A stretch of 64,000 nucleotides of DNA from Dendrobium chrysotoxum (lineage: Eukaryota > Streptophyta > Magnoliopsida > Asparagales > Orchidaceae): NCBI GenBank assembly GCA_019925795.1, contig CM034305.1:98043571-98107570 (forward strand), in the 5' to 3' direction. How positions within the stretch are numbered: the first letter of the stretch is position 1; each line of letters opens with the position of its first letter. The translations under genes and the position numbers were made by a program. Shown here piece by piece: positions 42,703-54,612 of this stretch. The notes under the pieces were generated by a model, which was not told the origin of the DNA, made no database searches, and saw nothing but the letters and a program-made list of their open reading frames with translations.

Positions 42703-44352
42703 TTTACCCAACACTCAATTGGGTAAATAATCATGTTTCATTGAACACAAAATTTAATGAATCATCCTCCAACTTGCAACCCATAAGTTGCATGTTGTTT
42801 TTCCCCTCTTACAACCCAAAAGTTGCAGGAAAAGCTTCTCTTTCACCCAACCCAAGTTAGGTGAATGAGCACCTCTTTCCATGAACACTTAAAAGTTCAA
42901 TGAGATCTTAGTTTGCAACTCCTATGTTGCACTGCCTCTCTTCCATCTCTCCAACCCAAGTTGGAGGAATGAATATCCCCCTCTTTGAACATCAAATGTT
43001 TAAGGAGTTTCCTCCATTTAGCAACCTCTAAGTTGCTTTCTATTCATTATCTCCTGCAAGCCAAGATTGTAAGAGAACACTCAAATTCTTTTTTGTCCTC
43101 CAAAATCAAAATTATGAGGGTGTACATCTTCTCTTTCCAAATGTTCAAAGAACGTTCATTAACTTGCAATATCCATATTGCATCTTCATATTCTTTTCTA
43201 CAAGCCAAAATTGCAGAAAATCTACTCATTCTTCAAACATAAATTAGATGAATGAACATCCCTTTCTTTGAACACCAAATGTTCAAAAAAACTTCACCAG
43301 TTTGCAACCCCTAAGTTGCATTCTCTCCTCTCGTTTCTACAAACTAAAATCGTAGAGAATTCGCTCTTCCTACAACTCAAAATTTGTAGGAAATTCCTAT
43401 ATTCACTTGACCCATGTCAAGGGAATCAAGTATACACCCAAACCATTTTATTTGTTGAGCCAAAATCAACAAGTAACTTCATCAAGCCTAGGAATCAAAG
43501 TCCCTTCCTTTCATTCTCCTAACTCAAATTGGATGAATAAATGCCTCTCTTTGGACACCCAAAGGTCCAAAGAATCCCTCATGATGTGTAATCAAACTTA
43601 CATATCATCTTCTCATATTTGCTTTCTCCACATTCAGCAAATAGGCTTCCATCATTGAACACCAAATTCAATGATAAACTCTATGTTTTGTAACCTCATA
43701 GTTGCAAATCTTCCTCACCTATTGAACCAAAATCAATTCGTGACCCATCTTTCTTCTCCAACCTCTGAGTTGTAGAGGATCACCCTCTCTTTAACTCCAA
43801 AAGCTAAAGAGAATCTTTTCTCCCTAGCTCCTAAAGCTAAGCAGAATTCTCCAATAGTTAGCCCAAAGCTACATGTCGGATTCCTATATTCCCCCTCCTT
43901 AGCTCCAAAAGCAAAAGAGAATCCTCCAATATCTAGCCCAAAAGCTATATATTGGACACCCCCCTTCTTAGACCAAAACTCTAAGTAGCATTTCATTTAA
44001 CATAACAAATGATAGATCTCTCATTATGACATTTAAAATATAACCTTAGATGTCCTTTAGGAGCTTCTATTCTTTCAAGTTCACCTTACCCTATTAGGTG
44101 AACTTCACAAAGTCCTAAGTAAAACCCTTAAGCTATGTTCACCTTACACTATTAGGTGAATATTCATCTCTTATCCAAACATTAAGAGAACTCTAAAATC
44201 CTTTTAAAAAAAAATCATCTAGGCTTCTTTGATGTAATGATCAATCATTCCACCCCAAAGTGGAATACTTGTATCATTATGTCTTAGGACCTCATAAGTA
44301 GCAGGCTTGCTTAAAAACAAGCAGCAGCTATTTTATGGGTTCTTAATAACCC
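42703..44352. repeat. Hairpin array, main part
   Basis: Over 20 perfect inverted repeats follow each other with different arm sequences and similar loops. Examples: TTTACCCAA/TTGGGTAAA (42703-42727), CTCCAAC/GTTGGAG (42949-42966), TGCAATAT/ATATTGCA (43165-43182), TTTGAACA/TGTTCAAA (43267-43287), TTCCTACAA/TTGTAGGAA (43367-43392), TTGTTGA/TCAACAA (43452-43472), TCTTTGGAC/GTCCAAAGA (43548-43573), ATCATTGAA/TTCAATGAT (43651-43675), GTTCACCT/AGGTGAAC (44079-44103), ATTCCAC/GTGGAAT (44247-44266). The arms TGCAAC/GTTGCA recur several times. No protein-coding signal. Confidence 0.85.
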
Positions 44353-46990
44353 TCCTAAATAAGAAACATTTAAAAGCTAAATGAAAAAAGTTTTAAGTCA
44401 TAAATAACTTAAACTAAAATCACCATTGGATTAAAATTAAACATCTTCGCTTCAAAATAAAATAAAACATCTTTTATAATATGACATGTCACACAAACCT
44501 CACACACTTAGGTGTGCAATCCCCTCGGCATGCTAGGATTAGAATTTTTCTTTTTCCACACATGTATTTGATGTTTTGGTGTGATGCCCATTTAGATTGT
44601 TTGCATTGTGGGTACTTGCTCTTAAGTGGATAGTATATATATATACTTTCTTGTAGGTGGCCATATACAAAAGGTGGGCACAACAAATCATAAGTAAAAA
44701 TGCTTGCTAATATGTGCTGCTTAAACCCCCCAAAGGATGAAGCCAATAGAATAGAAATAGGGGCTTGACACTTTAAGTGCTAAGCAAATTATGTATGTGA
44801 TATTTCTATTATATAAACTGATTTGTAATCATCTGTCTTGCTGCTTTGAGTCTTTTCTTTTTAAATATATTTGATTAAACTTAGGTTGTCTTTGAACTTG
44901 TAGTGATCAGTCATAGGAGAGGTGGATTAAGAGGATGTACCTGTTAAAGGTGAAGCCCATGGTCTACCTAGAAGCCAAACCCACAAGTAGAGTCTGCAAT
45001 AAATTTATTTGTTGTATAATGGCAAGTAACTCAGCTGCAAAACTTGATTGTAATAACTGGGACATTATTTATATTTTTTCATTGGTTGATTTATATATAA
45101 AAGCATGTGTTGATTGTTTACCTGACTGCTTATTAGAAAATGTATATTTTTCTTTGGTTTCTTCTCTTATTTTTCTTGTGGGTCGCCTGGACATATTGAT
45201 GCGGTAGGCTCCTAGGATAAAATAAGTTTTCTACTCATTAAAATATTAAGCAACATAAATTAACCTTAGGCTCCATATTTTCCTAAATACAAGAAAACTT
45301 GCATGGCCCCCTTCAAGGAGCCAAGTTTTCTAAAAATTTAAATTAATCGTGCATAGCCCAGTGAGTCACATATAGAATGCCCTCACTGAGGGACTAGATA
45401 ATAAAAATCTATTTTTTTTTTGTGAGTCAGCATTGTGCATACCCTTCATAGCCTAGCATCTTGGTCTCAAAGTTAAGCTATAAGTTATATCCTCAAAATA
45501 AAAAATAACCGTTTTCTACTCTTCATATAATTGAGATCAGACTTCATGATTTTAAAAGCGATTAGATGAGTTTAGTTGGTAGTTCATTCCAGGAAGAGCA
45601 ATAAATCCAGAGGTCGGGTTGGCTATGCCTCATGTGAGATATAGTTTGTAAATCCCTTGCACTCTATTAGATTTAAGTTCCAGACACTACCCCTCAGTAG
45701 TCCTCACCTTAGTTCTAGGGTTTGAGGCAGATGTTGATTTCAATCACTTCATAAGCCCTCACCATCCGGGCATTTTCTTCAACATGTGTTGTTGTACTGT
45801 AAGCCCAACATTCTAAATTAAAATGGTCAACATAAATAAAAATTGGATTCTAAAATATAAAGTCCAATATAAGATAGTTTTGAGTACCTCTAAGTTTCTC
45901 CTCAGAATCAAGTACTCCTATTCTTCCTCCTTTTGGCTCTCATTCCAAGAACTCCAATCAAAGTTGATCCCCTTCTTCCTTTTAAATTTCTGAAAAATCA
46001 AAAAAAATCTTTAAACGAGAACTTCATGGATTTTAAAAAGGAAAACATTTAGCCAATATTTTGATGATTTCAAAATAAAGAAAATTATTAGTTTAATCAA
46101 AAATTTTCTCAAGTACCAAACATTTGAGATATAATTAACCATAGGGGTTGGGGCATCCGTAACCCAAAATTAAACCACATTCAACTAAATATTGAATGGG
46201 AAAAATCTCAGTTAAAAATTTAAAATTATAAATTTTGTTATTGAGTCCATAGAAAAATGGTATTTTTGACCTTCGAGATAATATATCATTTTCCATGCCG
46301 TCCTCGATCACAAAACATGCTGTCTATTAAAGATGACATAATTTTTCCAACACTAACAGATGCAATATACATGCATGCGTAAATTGAAAAAAAAAAATTC
46401 AAAAAGAAAATGAAAAAATAAAGTATCTTAATTGATACTATTTAAATGATGGCAACTCTTGTGACAATTGTATTATATAATAAATTAGAAAGATAAAATC
46501 TGATATGACATGACTATTTATAATAAAATATTCTAAAACTCTTGTAGGTCATAATTAAATATAATGAATCACCAACTAATTATGATGATTTATTTTAACT
46601 AGCATACATATTGATTACTTAATTTTTATTATATTACTGTAATTTAGAAATATGATTAGACATAGAGTCGTGATAACTCATCATTGTAAATAGTCATCTC
46701 AGGATAAGATCTTGAGAATTGAAAGAAAGGAAGACAAGAAACTAGGTCCCGACGGCATGGAGCATCAAGTAATAGATGCTTAACATTCTTCTATGTTGAA
46801 AGAACTACATTAAATTTGTCATAATTTTATAATAAAATGAGTTTTGATGATTTAGTGACCCTTTTGATATCTAGAGAATTATTATTATTATTATTATTAT
46901 AAAAAGGTAAAAATAATAATTTTAATATTTTTTGATACAAATAGATTTAATTTAAAAAACTCTGTTCAACCATTTGCTCTCGCATTGTAA
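44353..46990. other. Intron DNA with old repeat debris
   Basis: No coding region. Scattered hairpins include AGAAAACTTG/CAAGTTTTCT at about 45292-45335. A GGGGTTGGGGCATCCGTAAC stretch near 46145 and other pieces look like LTR debris, but I cannot assign them. 45800-46880 is AT-rich and featureless. Confidence 0.4.
46878..46900. repeat. (ATT)n microsatellite
   Basis: About 23 bp of ATT repeats. Confidence 0.95.
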
Positions 46991-47400
46991 TTTCAATCTC
47001 CCGGGCCAGGCCGTGACATGATAAGGGTAGGTTGTAATATTGGTTGCAAGGGCTAGCTAGGCCATGAGGAAAGGTTATTATAACATCGAGTAAGAATAAG
47101 GATGCATATATATCAAGTGGGGTAATGCATGCACACACCAAAGAGTGCATTTGAACAAAGAGAGATACGCAAGTAAGCATCACAAATAGTGAGATAGTAG
47201 CAAGCTCTGAGCATAAGAGCACTGTAAAATGTGAGCTCAAGACATTGGGTCATGCTTTGACACACGCAAGCATTGCCGCAAGTGGCAATGTCAAGGAAAC
47301 AAAACAAGAGATCAATTGAATGCAGCTTAGAGCATGGGGACAATCAAGTGGTCAATCATCATAAAAGTAAAGTCAAAGAAGAGAGGCAAATGGAGATGAT
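46991..47400. other. LTR-end remnant followed by hairpin-rich DNA
   Basis: CCCGGGCCAGGCCGTGACA ending at about 47018 matches the right end of LTRs A and C (GGGCCGGGTCGTGACA), the last trace of an older chromovirus LTR. Beyond it stand CATTGCC/GGCAATG (about 47271-47290) and GCTC/GAGC (about 47203-47220), similar in style to the 42.7-44.3 kb array. Confidence 0.45.
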
Positions 47401-47758
47401 GAAAGTTAAGGCTTAGCCTAACCATGTTGAAAGGAATGATTGATTTGTCTTATTCATTTAATATAGGTTCCAATTTATCAGCATCCAGAATAAATATGAT
47501 AAGGAAAAAACAAAAAGGAGAATAATCACTATTAAAATGAATGCATATTTCATCAAATAAGATTTTCTCATAATATAATTCTTTCCTAGTATTATTTTAC
47601 TAAGTTGCATCATATGCCAACTGTGAGAAAAATAATAATGTTTGAGATTGAAAGAAATTCCAACAGTCATTGAAACTTGCTGGATTCAATTTTAAATAGT
47701 ATCAAAGTAAAAGCAGCATGAAAATTAAAAAAATAAATAAATGATAAGTGAATATCAC

Positions 47759-47869
47759 CTCCAATAAGAACCTCATTCCTCCATCAACAAAATAATATGG
47801 AGAATTGGTTAGTAAGAACAATTTTTTACCCTTCTCCTTAAGCATCGTCAGAAACTTTGATAGTTGATT
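47759..47869 (-). CDS. Exon B of the HAD-IG 5'-nucleotidase gene (HAD motif II)
   Basis: 111 nt, 37 codons, phase 0 at both ends, acceptor TTCATTTTCAG and donor GAG|GTGATA. Reads NQLSKFLTMLKEKGKKLFLL then TNSPYYFVDGGMRFLLE. FLLTNS is HAD motif II (the conserved Thr/Ser that binds the phosphate), and the following YYFVDGGMRFL is typical of IG 5'-nucleotidases. No disabling change. Confidence 0.95.
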
Positions 47870-48025
47870 CTGAAAATGAATACAAGAAATTCCAATCATG
47901 ACTTGAAAACCATATCTGTCAGTTGTATAACAGAAACTATAACAACAATCTCAAACAGCTTGGCATCCATCCCTGGAGGACAATCATGTTCGTATGAATA
48001 GCAATGGGGGAAGGGTAATGGTTAC
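47870..48025 (-). other. Intron A-B of the nucleotidase gene
   Basis: 156 bp, GTAACC donor and TTTTCAG acceptor, phase 0. Confidence 0.9.
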
Positions 48026-48190
48026 ATTTTTCATCAAATACTTCTTGGGATCAGAAAGAATAGTTTTATGAAGAATGCCACTCCCATGCACATGCTGAAT
48101 TGCATGTGTAACATCCTCATATACGTAGGAAGCATCATACTCCAACTGAGCATCTCTGAAATGTTGGACAACATCTGCAATAAGGCACAC
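48026..48190 (-). CDS. Exon A of the HAD-IG 5'-nucleotidase gene
   Basis: 165 nt, 55 codons, phase 0 at both ends. The acceptor CCTTTCCTTTCAG precedes GTG at 48190 and the donor is AAAAAT|GTAACC. Reads VCLIADVVQHFRDAQLEYDA, SYVYEDVTHAIQHVHGSGIL, then HKTILSDPKKYLMKN, the helical cap region before HAD motif II. The frame begins with GTG only because the exon starts there; it is not a start codon. The upstream exon with the LMDFFCFSE-like segment expected by the family was not found. Confidence 0.92.
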
Positions 48191-48511
48191 CTGAAAGGAA
48201 AGGAAATCTGGAATCAGAATGAGCTGCTTCCATGTTCCATATAATCCCCAAGAAAAAATTAGAAAAGGATAGCATCAGAAAATTGGTAATATAAAGAGCA
48301 ACCAATCTAATATCGATATAACATATCAATCCAGGCTTTGATATGTGAAAATACAAGAGTTGAACAAATGTGGAGAGTTTCTTCTTGTTTTTTTTGTGTT
48401 CTACATACAGCAATAAACTTCCTCTTTAGACAGAGAGCAAGACTACCAACATAGAAAGGTAAACCAAATAGTAATATGATTATGAAAACCATAGACGGCA
48501 ACTGCAACTAC
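48191..48511 (-). other. DNA between exon A and a candidate upstream exon
   Basis: 321 bp with a good acceptor at its 3' end (minus strand) and a GTAGTT donor at 48511-48510. It would be an ordinary intron if the upstream exon is real. Confidence 0.45.
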
Positions 48512-48635
48512 CATGCAGGATTGACATAAGCCCCTTCTTACAACTCCTTTCTGCAACAGCCTAACATCCCCTAGAAGAATGTGTAAGGCCTCCTCCGTAA
48601 GATCAATGTCTCTTCTTCTCAAAAGTTCCCGTTGA
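48512..48635 (-). other. Candidate exon, family not recognised
   Basis: 124 nt between acceptor TTTTTATATCAG and donor CATG|GTAGTT. One phase reads QRELLRRRDIDLTEEALHIL then LGDVRLLQKGVVRRGLCQSC, amphipathic and free of stops, with phase 0 at its 3' end so it would splice in frame into exon A. It does not look like the part of the nucleotidase expected there, so it may belong to another gene, a lineage-specific exon or UTR. Confidence 0.35.
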
Positions 48636-48668
48636 CTGATATAAAAAAACAATATGGCAAAATTAAAA

Positions 48669-48672
<4 letters not shown>

Positions 48673-48741
<69 letters not shown>

Positions 48742-48763
48742 ATCACACACACACACACACATA
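48673..48763. repeat. (AT)n-(AC)n compound microsatellite
   Basis: About 65 bp of AT repeats followed by about 20 bp of CA repeats. Confidence 0.97.
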
Positions 48764-48940
48764 ATTAAGAAACATAAAACTGAAGGGAGGCATCTCTTCA
48801 CGACATCTCTTCCGATGCCTCCTCCAATCCGGCCCCACCCCAAGCAGTCGATCGCCGAATGACACATTGCCTCACTACTATAACTCCCTTTCAGCAAATC
48901 AAGTTAATAAATACGTCAGAAACAGAACAAAGGTACTTAC

Positions 48941-49340
48941 GCTCTCAATTTCTCGGAATTCCTAACCTCTACCTCTGAAGCTCACCATCTTCATCTCTGT
49001 CCGTGCCGCCCAATCCAGGACCCCAAACCCAACCCTCCGTTCGTGTACGGGACCGAACATCATTCGACTGAACCCGAGCACAGCCTCGAGCGGACACTTC
49101 TGTTCGTTCCGAACACCAAGCTCCATTGTCTGTCCCTCCACTTGCATACGAGACCGAACGCCCCCTCCAGCCCACGCACGGCAGATCCCTATGCCTCTTG
49201 TGAATGCCCAAACTCGTTCGCACGTTCTGTGCGATCCGCTTCCTATCTGCTCGAACAAGCCTCACGCACGGTCAGGCTTCCTTCCCGAACCCATATGTGC
49301 ATCTGACTCCAAACCCAACACCTCGCGCCCCTCCTTCTAG
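48941..49340 (-). other. GC-rich block with a consensus splice donor; possible first exon
   Basis: On the minus strand GAGAGC|GTAAGTACC at 48941/48940 is a near-perfect donor. Splicing to 48635 would be frame-compatible, but that frame has TGA codons and no ATG upstream, so the block would be UTR or coincidence. The DNA is unusually GC- and CpG-rich, with GTTCG/CGAAC inverted repeats; it could be a promoter-proximal region or repeat DNA. Confidence 0.3.
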
Positions 49341-49383
49341 GTGCGGGATCTCACTGTCCGAAGCCTGCTAAAACATACAGAAG

Positions 49384-51290
49384 TATAATACTCAAAACGA
49401 TCAAAACAAAGGTAAGCATAACTTCTTCTAAACGTTAACTTATTTTCATTAAATTCTATTTTTGATTTTGTGCGTTTCAACATATAGAAGTACATTTAAA
49501 TATTAATATAATTGTATAACTATTAAATTCACAACGGTTTAATATACTTCAATAACAGTTAATTTAAAACTAAGTTACTTAACTCTTAATAACTATTAAC
49601 AATTAATAAACAATCATTTTATTATTTTATTCCTATTACTGTAGCTTCCCACTTATATAGGCATGCAAGGGCTGGATAGCAAAGAGGTGTAATCAGCGGC
49701 TGAGATTTTCCTTAGGAATATTAGTGGAACTTAGTGCTATTATTATATTAAGTGGCGGCCTAAAGCACTCAACTACAACCATTCCTTCATTTATTTTCCC
49801 TCCCCATTCACGGCATTCCCCTGGCAATCGAAGGCTCGAAGCAGCTACTTGCTGCCTTGTGAAATCAGTGACCAGAGGAGGGGGAGGCAAGAGGGAATTG
49901 GTGTTGAGGCTGTTGCATCTAATTTCTAAGCTTAAGTAGTTCTGAACTCAGAAACATATGAGAGCTGTTGAATTGCTGAATTTTAGAATTTGGAGAGTAC
50001 TAGCTGAAATCTGTGTAGTTGCTTTAATTTGATGTTTGCTAAAATTACAACCTAAGGCTGCTGTAAAGAGGTTGTTGTTTGTTGAATTACAGCTTAGGGC
50101 TGTTGTGGAGGCTGGAATTGCTGAAATTAGCTAGTATTAGCTGAAATCAGTAAGATAAAGAGGAAGAAAGTTAAAATCATGTAAGGGTGTTTGTTGAAAT
50201 TTAGTATGTTGTTGTTTGTTACTGTTGTTGTTATGAATAGGGGCTATTGTGTTAAATTTAGGAAAGGAAAGGAGGGGAAGTGAGGAAAAGATCTTTAGAA
50301 AAAGAAAAGGAATGTTGGATTAAATGAAGAAGAGTGCAATTGAGGTAAATATTCATATTTCCTGTGTTATTTTGCTTAACGCGTGTTAAGTAAAAAAATG
50401 TTTGTTTAGGTTGTTTACAAAAGAAAAAGAAATTGGAATACTCTAGGTAAACCAGTTTACTCGACTATTCTGAAAAACAAGTTGAGATATCCAAACGATG
50501 CCATAAGAAATAGAAAATTTTCATTTATTTGCAACCTCACGATTGTTATGTTTATGATAGCATTTAAAACTAGTTTATTTAAGTGTACATTTGTTGATTC
50601 ATTGAATAGTGACTATAATAATACATTTTATGATGACTACAAGTGAAAGATATTAAAAAGGTGAAATAAGTCATATATGACGGATAGGCCCGCACAAGTA
50701 AAGGCGAAAGACCTGACAAGGTAAGCTTACACTCTCGAAATTCTAAAAGTTGAAAATTCGAACCGAACCTTGAATTGAGAGCAGCTTCAATTCTAAAAAT
50801 TGAGAATTCGGACCCAACCTTGAATTAGAAAGCTAAAATGATACAAAAGCCTATAGTCATCATATGACATGGATAAAGATGTTGAACAATAAACAAAATA
50901 GAAAGTGATGTTATATATTTCTTATGTTTAATATGAAAATTTACATGTGTTTTACATTAATTGCTAATATGTTTATTATTATTTCTTATATATTATTTGT
51001 GTATTTTATTGAACACTAGCTCATTAACAGTGGTTGTACTGCAGGCAATAGGGAAGAAGCCAATGGAGCAGTAGTCATGACAGTTGACTACTCTTTTGTG
51101 TACAGACACTTTTTTAATATATCTGAGTAGGAGCTGTACAGACTTTTGAATATATAAGTAAATTTTAAAAGTTTTGATAAAGCTCTGTATTTCAATTGAG
51201 AGACGCATTTTATTTGAAGTATATTACATATGCTTCCTATTATGAAGTATAAAGCTTGATATGTTAGGATATTTTGAATAGGCTTCTTAC
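49384..51290 (+). repeat. LTR of family F0, copy 2 (probably solo, decayed)
   Basis: TATAATACTCAAAACG at 49384 aligns with TGTAATACCCAAAATG at 336, and the next ~300 bp agree in order (AAGCATAA, ATTAAATTCTATTTTT, CATATAGA.GTA, CTATTACTGTAGC). Inside, AATTCT/AGAATT and a repeated CGAACCGAACCTTGAATT or CGGACCCAACCTTGAATT unit occupy about 50735-50840, the place of the multi-hairpin block in other LTRs. The right end is uncertain. No coding. Confidence 0.5.
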
Positions 51291-53071
51291 CCTCTAATTC
51301 TGATAGAGGTATTTCAGAATAAGTGTTAGTAAGAAGGAGGTCTGTTCAGATTCTCCTTCTGTTACATTATAGATTGACACACAGCACCTAACGTCCACTC
51401 CAATCCACATGCCATTTTTCTTGAGCAAATAGTTCCTCGCTGGAAAAATGTTGGTAAGTTTCCTGAAATGCATTTTTTGTGCTGTTAACGAGAACAATCT
51501 ACTCTTTGATCATTGGATGGGCGGCCATAGTCTTTTGGATGTCTATGTTGCTCTTTGTACTGAGATTTGGGTTTTCATAAGGCTAAACTCTCTGCATTAC
51601 TCGATGATGAGGTCACTCAATCATTAGCTCTATATCTTATGCACCACAATTTGGCGGAGAAAGTATCCAAACTTTCCACTTGCCCTGCCGGACCTGAGAA
51701 AATTCAGGGGTTATTCAATTTTCTTCCCCTTTCCTACTGCCTTACACTCACTTTTGCCTCCTGTGGAGCCAAGCAGTTGGCATTCTTCTGTATATTTCTG
51801 CTAAACTTTATTTTTGCAAGTATGCTTAGATGGCATTTTCCAACAAGCTCAAAACTATTGATGTCAAGTCTTATGCCATCACCTTTGCCCCATTTGCCTT
51901 TTTTGTTTGGAAGACTACACTTGTTTACTTTTCAGATGTTTGGTGATTTCTTACTCTTTCTAAAAGTAGAATTACTTTAAGGACTTTAATCTCTCTCTGG
52001 TGTATCGCACTGAAACTACCCCCCTTATGCACCAATTATTTCCATCTTGCAAACCTTATAATTATCGTCATTTGGCTCGCAACATAGCCATGTTCAACAG
52101 GAGATTACCTTTCAAGTCAGAGCTTTCTCTCTGCCTTTCTAGGAAGGTTTGGAATAATATCAACTTTGGCGTGCATCATTACTTAACAAATAGTCTATTC
52201 ATTTATTGTGTGTTTCCCTCAGGTCATCCACAGTGACTTGTTGATGTATTGCTTAATGTGAATATTACAATTCGCTGTTAGGCTTATTCCCTCTCATTTG
52301 GTTCTGATTTTGGGGTTTTTAGTGAAACTTGGCCGCTAATCTGTGGTCACCACTTTTAGTTCCTATCAATGTTCCTATTGGTTGAACCTAGCAACTAGTG
52401 TGATTTGAGATTATATTGTTTAATTGGCTTTCTGAGGTATGATGTTTAATGGCTTCTATATGGATTTTAGTTACTTTGGTGCTTCAACAATTGGTCAATT
52501 GACTGTTAGTAAATTACATGTTGCTTTGGGATTGTTGAACACCGCATCAATCTAATACTTGATCAAATTGAATGTGATGATACGATGAAGGATGGATGTA
52601 GTATTGCTTGATTTGGTATTAAAACATTTCGCTCACAATCCAATCAATCAAACATTGATCACTTTGCAGAATGAGTAATGCCAATATGTCTGGAGCATCG
52701 AAATTGCCAAAGGAAGGCCCTTGCGATCTAATAGATCAAATGTACCAAAGGAATCCCCTCACTCGTTCCCTCTACAACATCTCTTGCTCGACTCCCCAGC
52801 ATCCCTACAGTTGTGATTCCTATTCTGCTCCAACCCAAACCACCCAACAATAAAGAGGCGAGGAAGCTAAAGGGGGAACCCATTGGTAAGGTACTCTTAA
52901 GTCAACGGTGTACGAAGCAAAAAAAGAGTTTGTGAGACTTGCTGTGAGATTTGCATCCACCATCAATAATCTTCCAATCACGCATATATGCTCAACGACC
53001 CACATGTCATCAGCTTTGTTTGAATCCTCAACAACAACTGTCAACGATCAAATCCTCCAAACCATAGAACA
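51291..53071. other. Unrecognised DNA with weak coding-like stretches
   Basis: Frames at 51567-51980 (MGFHKAKLSALLDDEVTQSL...), 52000-52236 and 52671-52853 are free of stops but show no motif I know. TTGATCATTGGATGG and similar text suggests a decayed repeat gene. No conserved splice structure was found, and no nucleotidase N-terminal exon was recognised here. Confidence 0.3.
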
Positions 53072-53347
53072 TGTAGTACCCAAAAATTTTAAAAGGATGT
53101 TATAAAAAAATTCTCCTAACAATTTACTCAAATTTTGCCACATCCTAAACATCATTAAACTATTTTAATAAAATTCTACATTTCATTGCAATCATTTATA
53201 TAGAGAGAAGTATATATACAAATTTTAATATATTAGCAATTACAAATTTATTTCTTATTTATATAATTGACCTATAGTATTGAATAATACTATTCATCCA
53301 TATATTCTGTTGTAGCATATTTGATTTTCTTCGCATCCTCGAGCAAT
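53072..53347 (+). repeat. LTR of family F0, copy 3, cut by G2
   Basis: Starts TGTAGTACCCAAAAATT and has the ATAAAATTCTACATTT and TATATAGAGAGAAGTATATA segments that match positions 336-560. It is interrupted at 53348 by family G. Confidence 0.55.
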
Positions 53348-54612
53348 TGTGGGCTCCAAAAATTTGAGCTTTAGCGCCCCGACCTCTCCACGTTATATTC
53401 AAGAAGAGTTTTAATAAATTATGTTCCAAGGAAAATTTTCAAAAGCTAGATTAGATAGAGATAAGACACTAACCAGAGATTTCGCCCCCTAAGCAATGAC
53501 TTTAAGACCTGAGTTCTAGTGTCCTATAGGCGCAAGCCCCTATAGTTAATTACCCCTCTCGATAACGAAAGAGCACTTTCGATTAAGGCTAGTCGTTGAA
53601 CAGATACTTAGTATCTAGCATATAGTAGCAGCAGATTTAGAATTTAAAATTAGAAATTTATCACCGCGCACATAATGCGGATGGTGGAGGGAAAAATGAT
53701 AAACCCGATCAAGATCTCATGGTTCCGCCGTCCCGGGTCATCATGGTCCCTAGTCTGCTTAGTCAGAGGAGGTAGTTGTATAGCTTGTATTTTGACTTAG
53801 GTAAATATTTTTTTCAGAAGTCAATATAAGTCCAAATCACAAGCCATCTTCACCATGTCATTGATATTATTGTGCTTTAATTACATGAATTTTTTCATAA
53901 TTTTTGGGCATCCTTAAGAAATTGATACCTGTTGGTACAAGTGGGGATTTCGGGACCGATAGGTGTCCGGTTTAGAAATCAATTTCACCAATATTCTTTA
54001 AATAAAATGATTTATTTTATGAAAATTTTTCTATAATTTTTAAAGCCCAAAAAAATTTATATGAATTTTATATTAAAAATTTAATTAAATTAATAATGAC
54101 ATTATATTATATTAAAATATCTTAATGCATTACTTAAGAATCCCTTTTCCTTATTCGACAACAGAGAGCATTTTGAGAAAAAATGAGAGAAATGAGGAGA
54201 GAGAAAAGAAAAGCTCCGATTTGGAGGTCGCTGAGTGATTTTTATCAGTCGAACCAATTAGAAAATTTACTTGTCTTGTTGTAAGGAACATTTACCCTAT
54301 TTCTAATTTCAAGGATATTATGTTTTTGAAATTTTTTCGATCAAAATTGTGTTTTCATTACTGAAAAATGAGAATAATTTTGTATTGATAAAACTTTAAC
54401 AGCGTAACTTTTTATATGTTATGGAGATTGTATGAACATTTTGACAAAGAGTGACGACTCAGTTTACTAAACCAACAGTTTACTGACACTGATATAATAC
54501 TGAAAAATACCGTGATAATCAAAATTCTTACTTATTTAGTATGACTATTAAAATGAATATTATTGAGCACGTAATAACCAGGATATATTGAGCATGTAAT
54601 TAATATATTGAT

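Larger units (their letters stand above)
23264..47758 (-). other. Giant intron B-C of the nucleotidase gene (24,495 bp)
   Basis: Donor GAG|GTGATA at 47758-47757 and acceptor CTGCAG at 23269-23264. Exons B and C are adjacent in the protein family and their phases agree. The intron contains LTR B, the gag-protease relic, element C, family G1, the hairpin array and a solo LTR. The intervals 23264-24030 and 47420-47758 hold no repeat that I recognise and are probably original intron sequence. Confidence 0.85.

Noticed and set aside
47984..48190. A start codon for a small protein at 48190 (GTG)
   Set aside because: It is the first codon of exon A right after a strong acceptor; the peptide is internal to the nucleotidase.
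48443..48897. Minus-strand proteins with IYIYIY tracts
   Set aside because: The tract is the AT microsatellite; only the part 48635-48512 was kept as a candidate exon.
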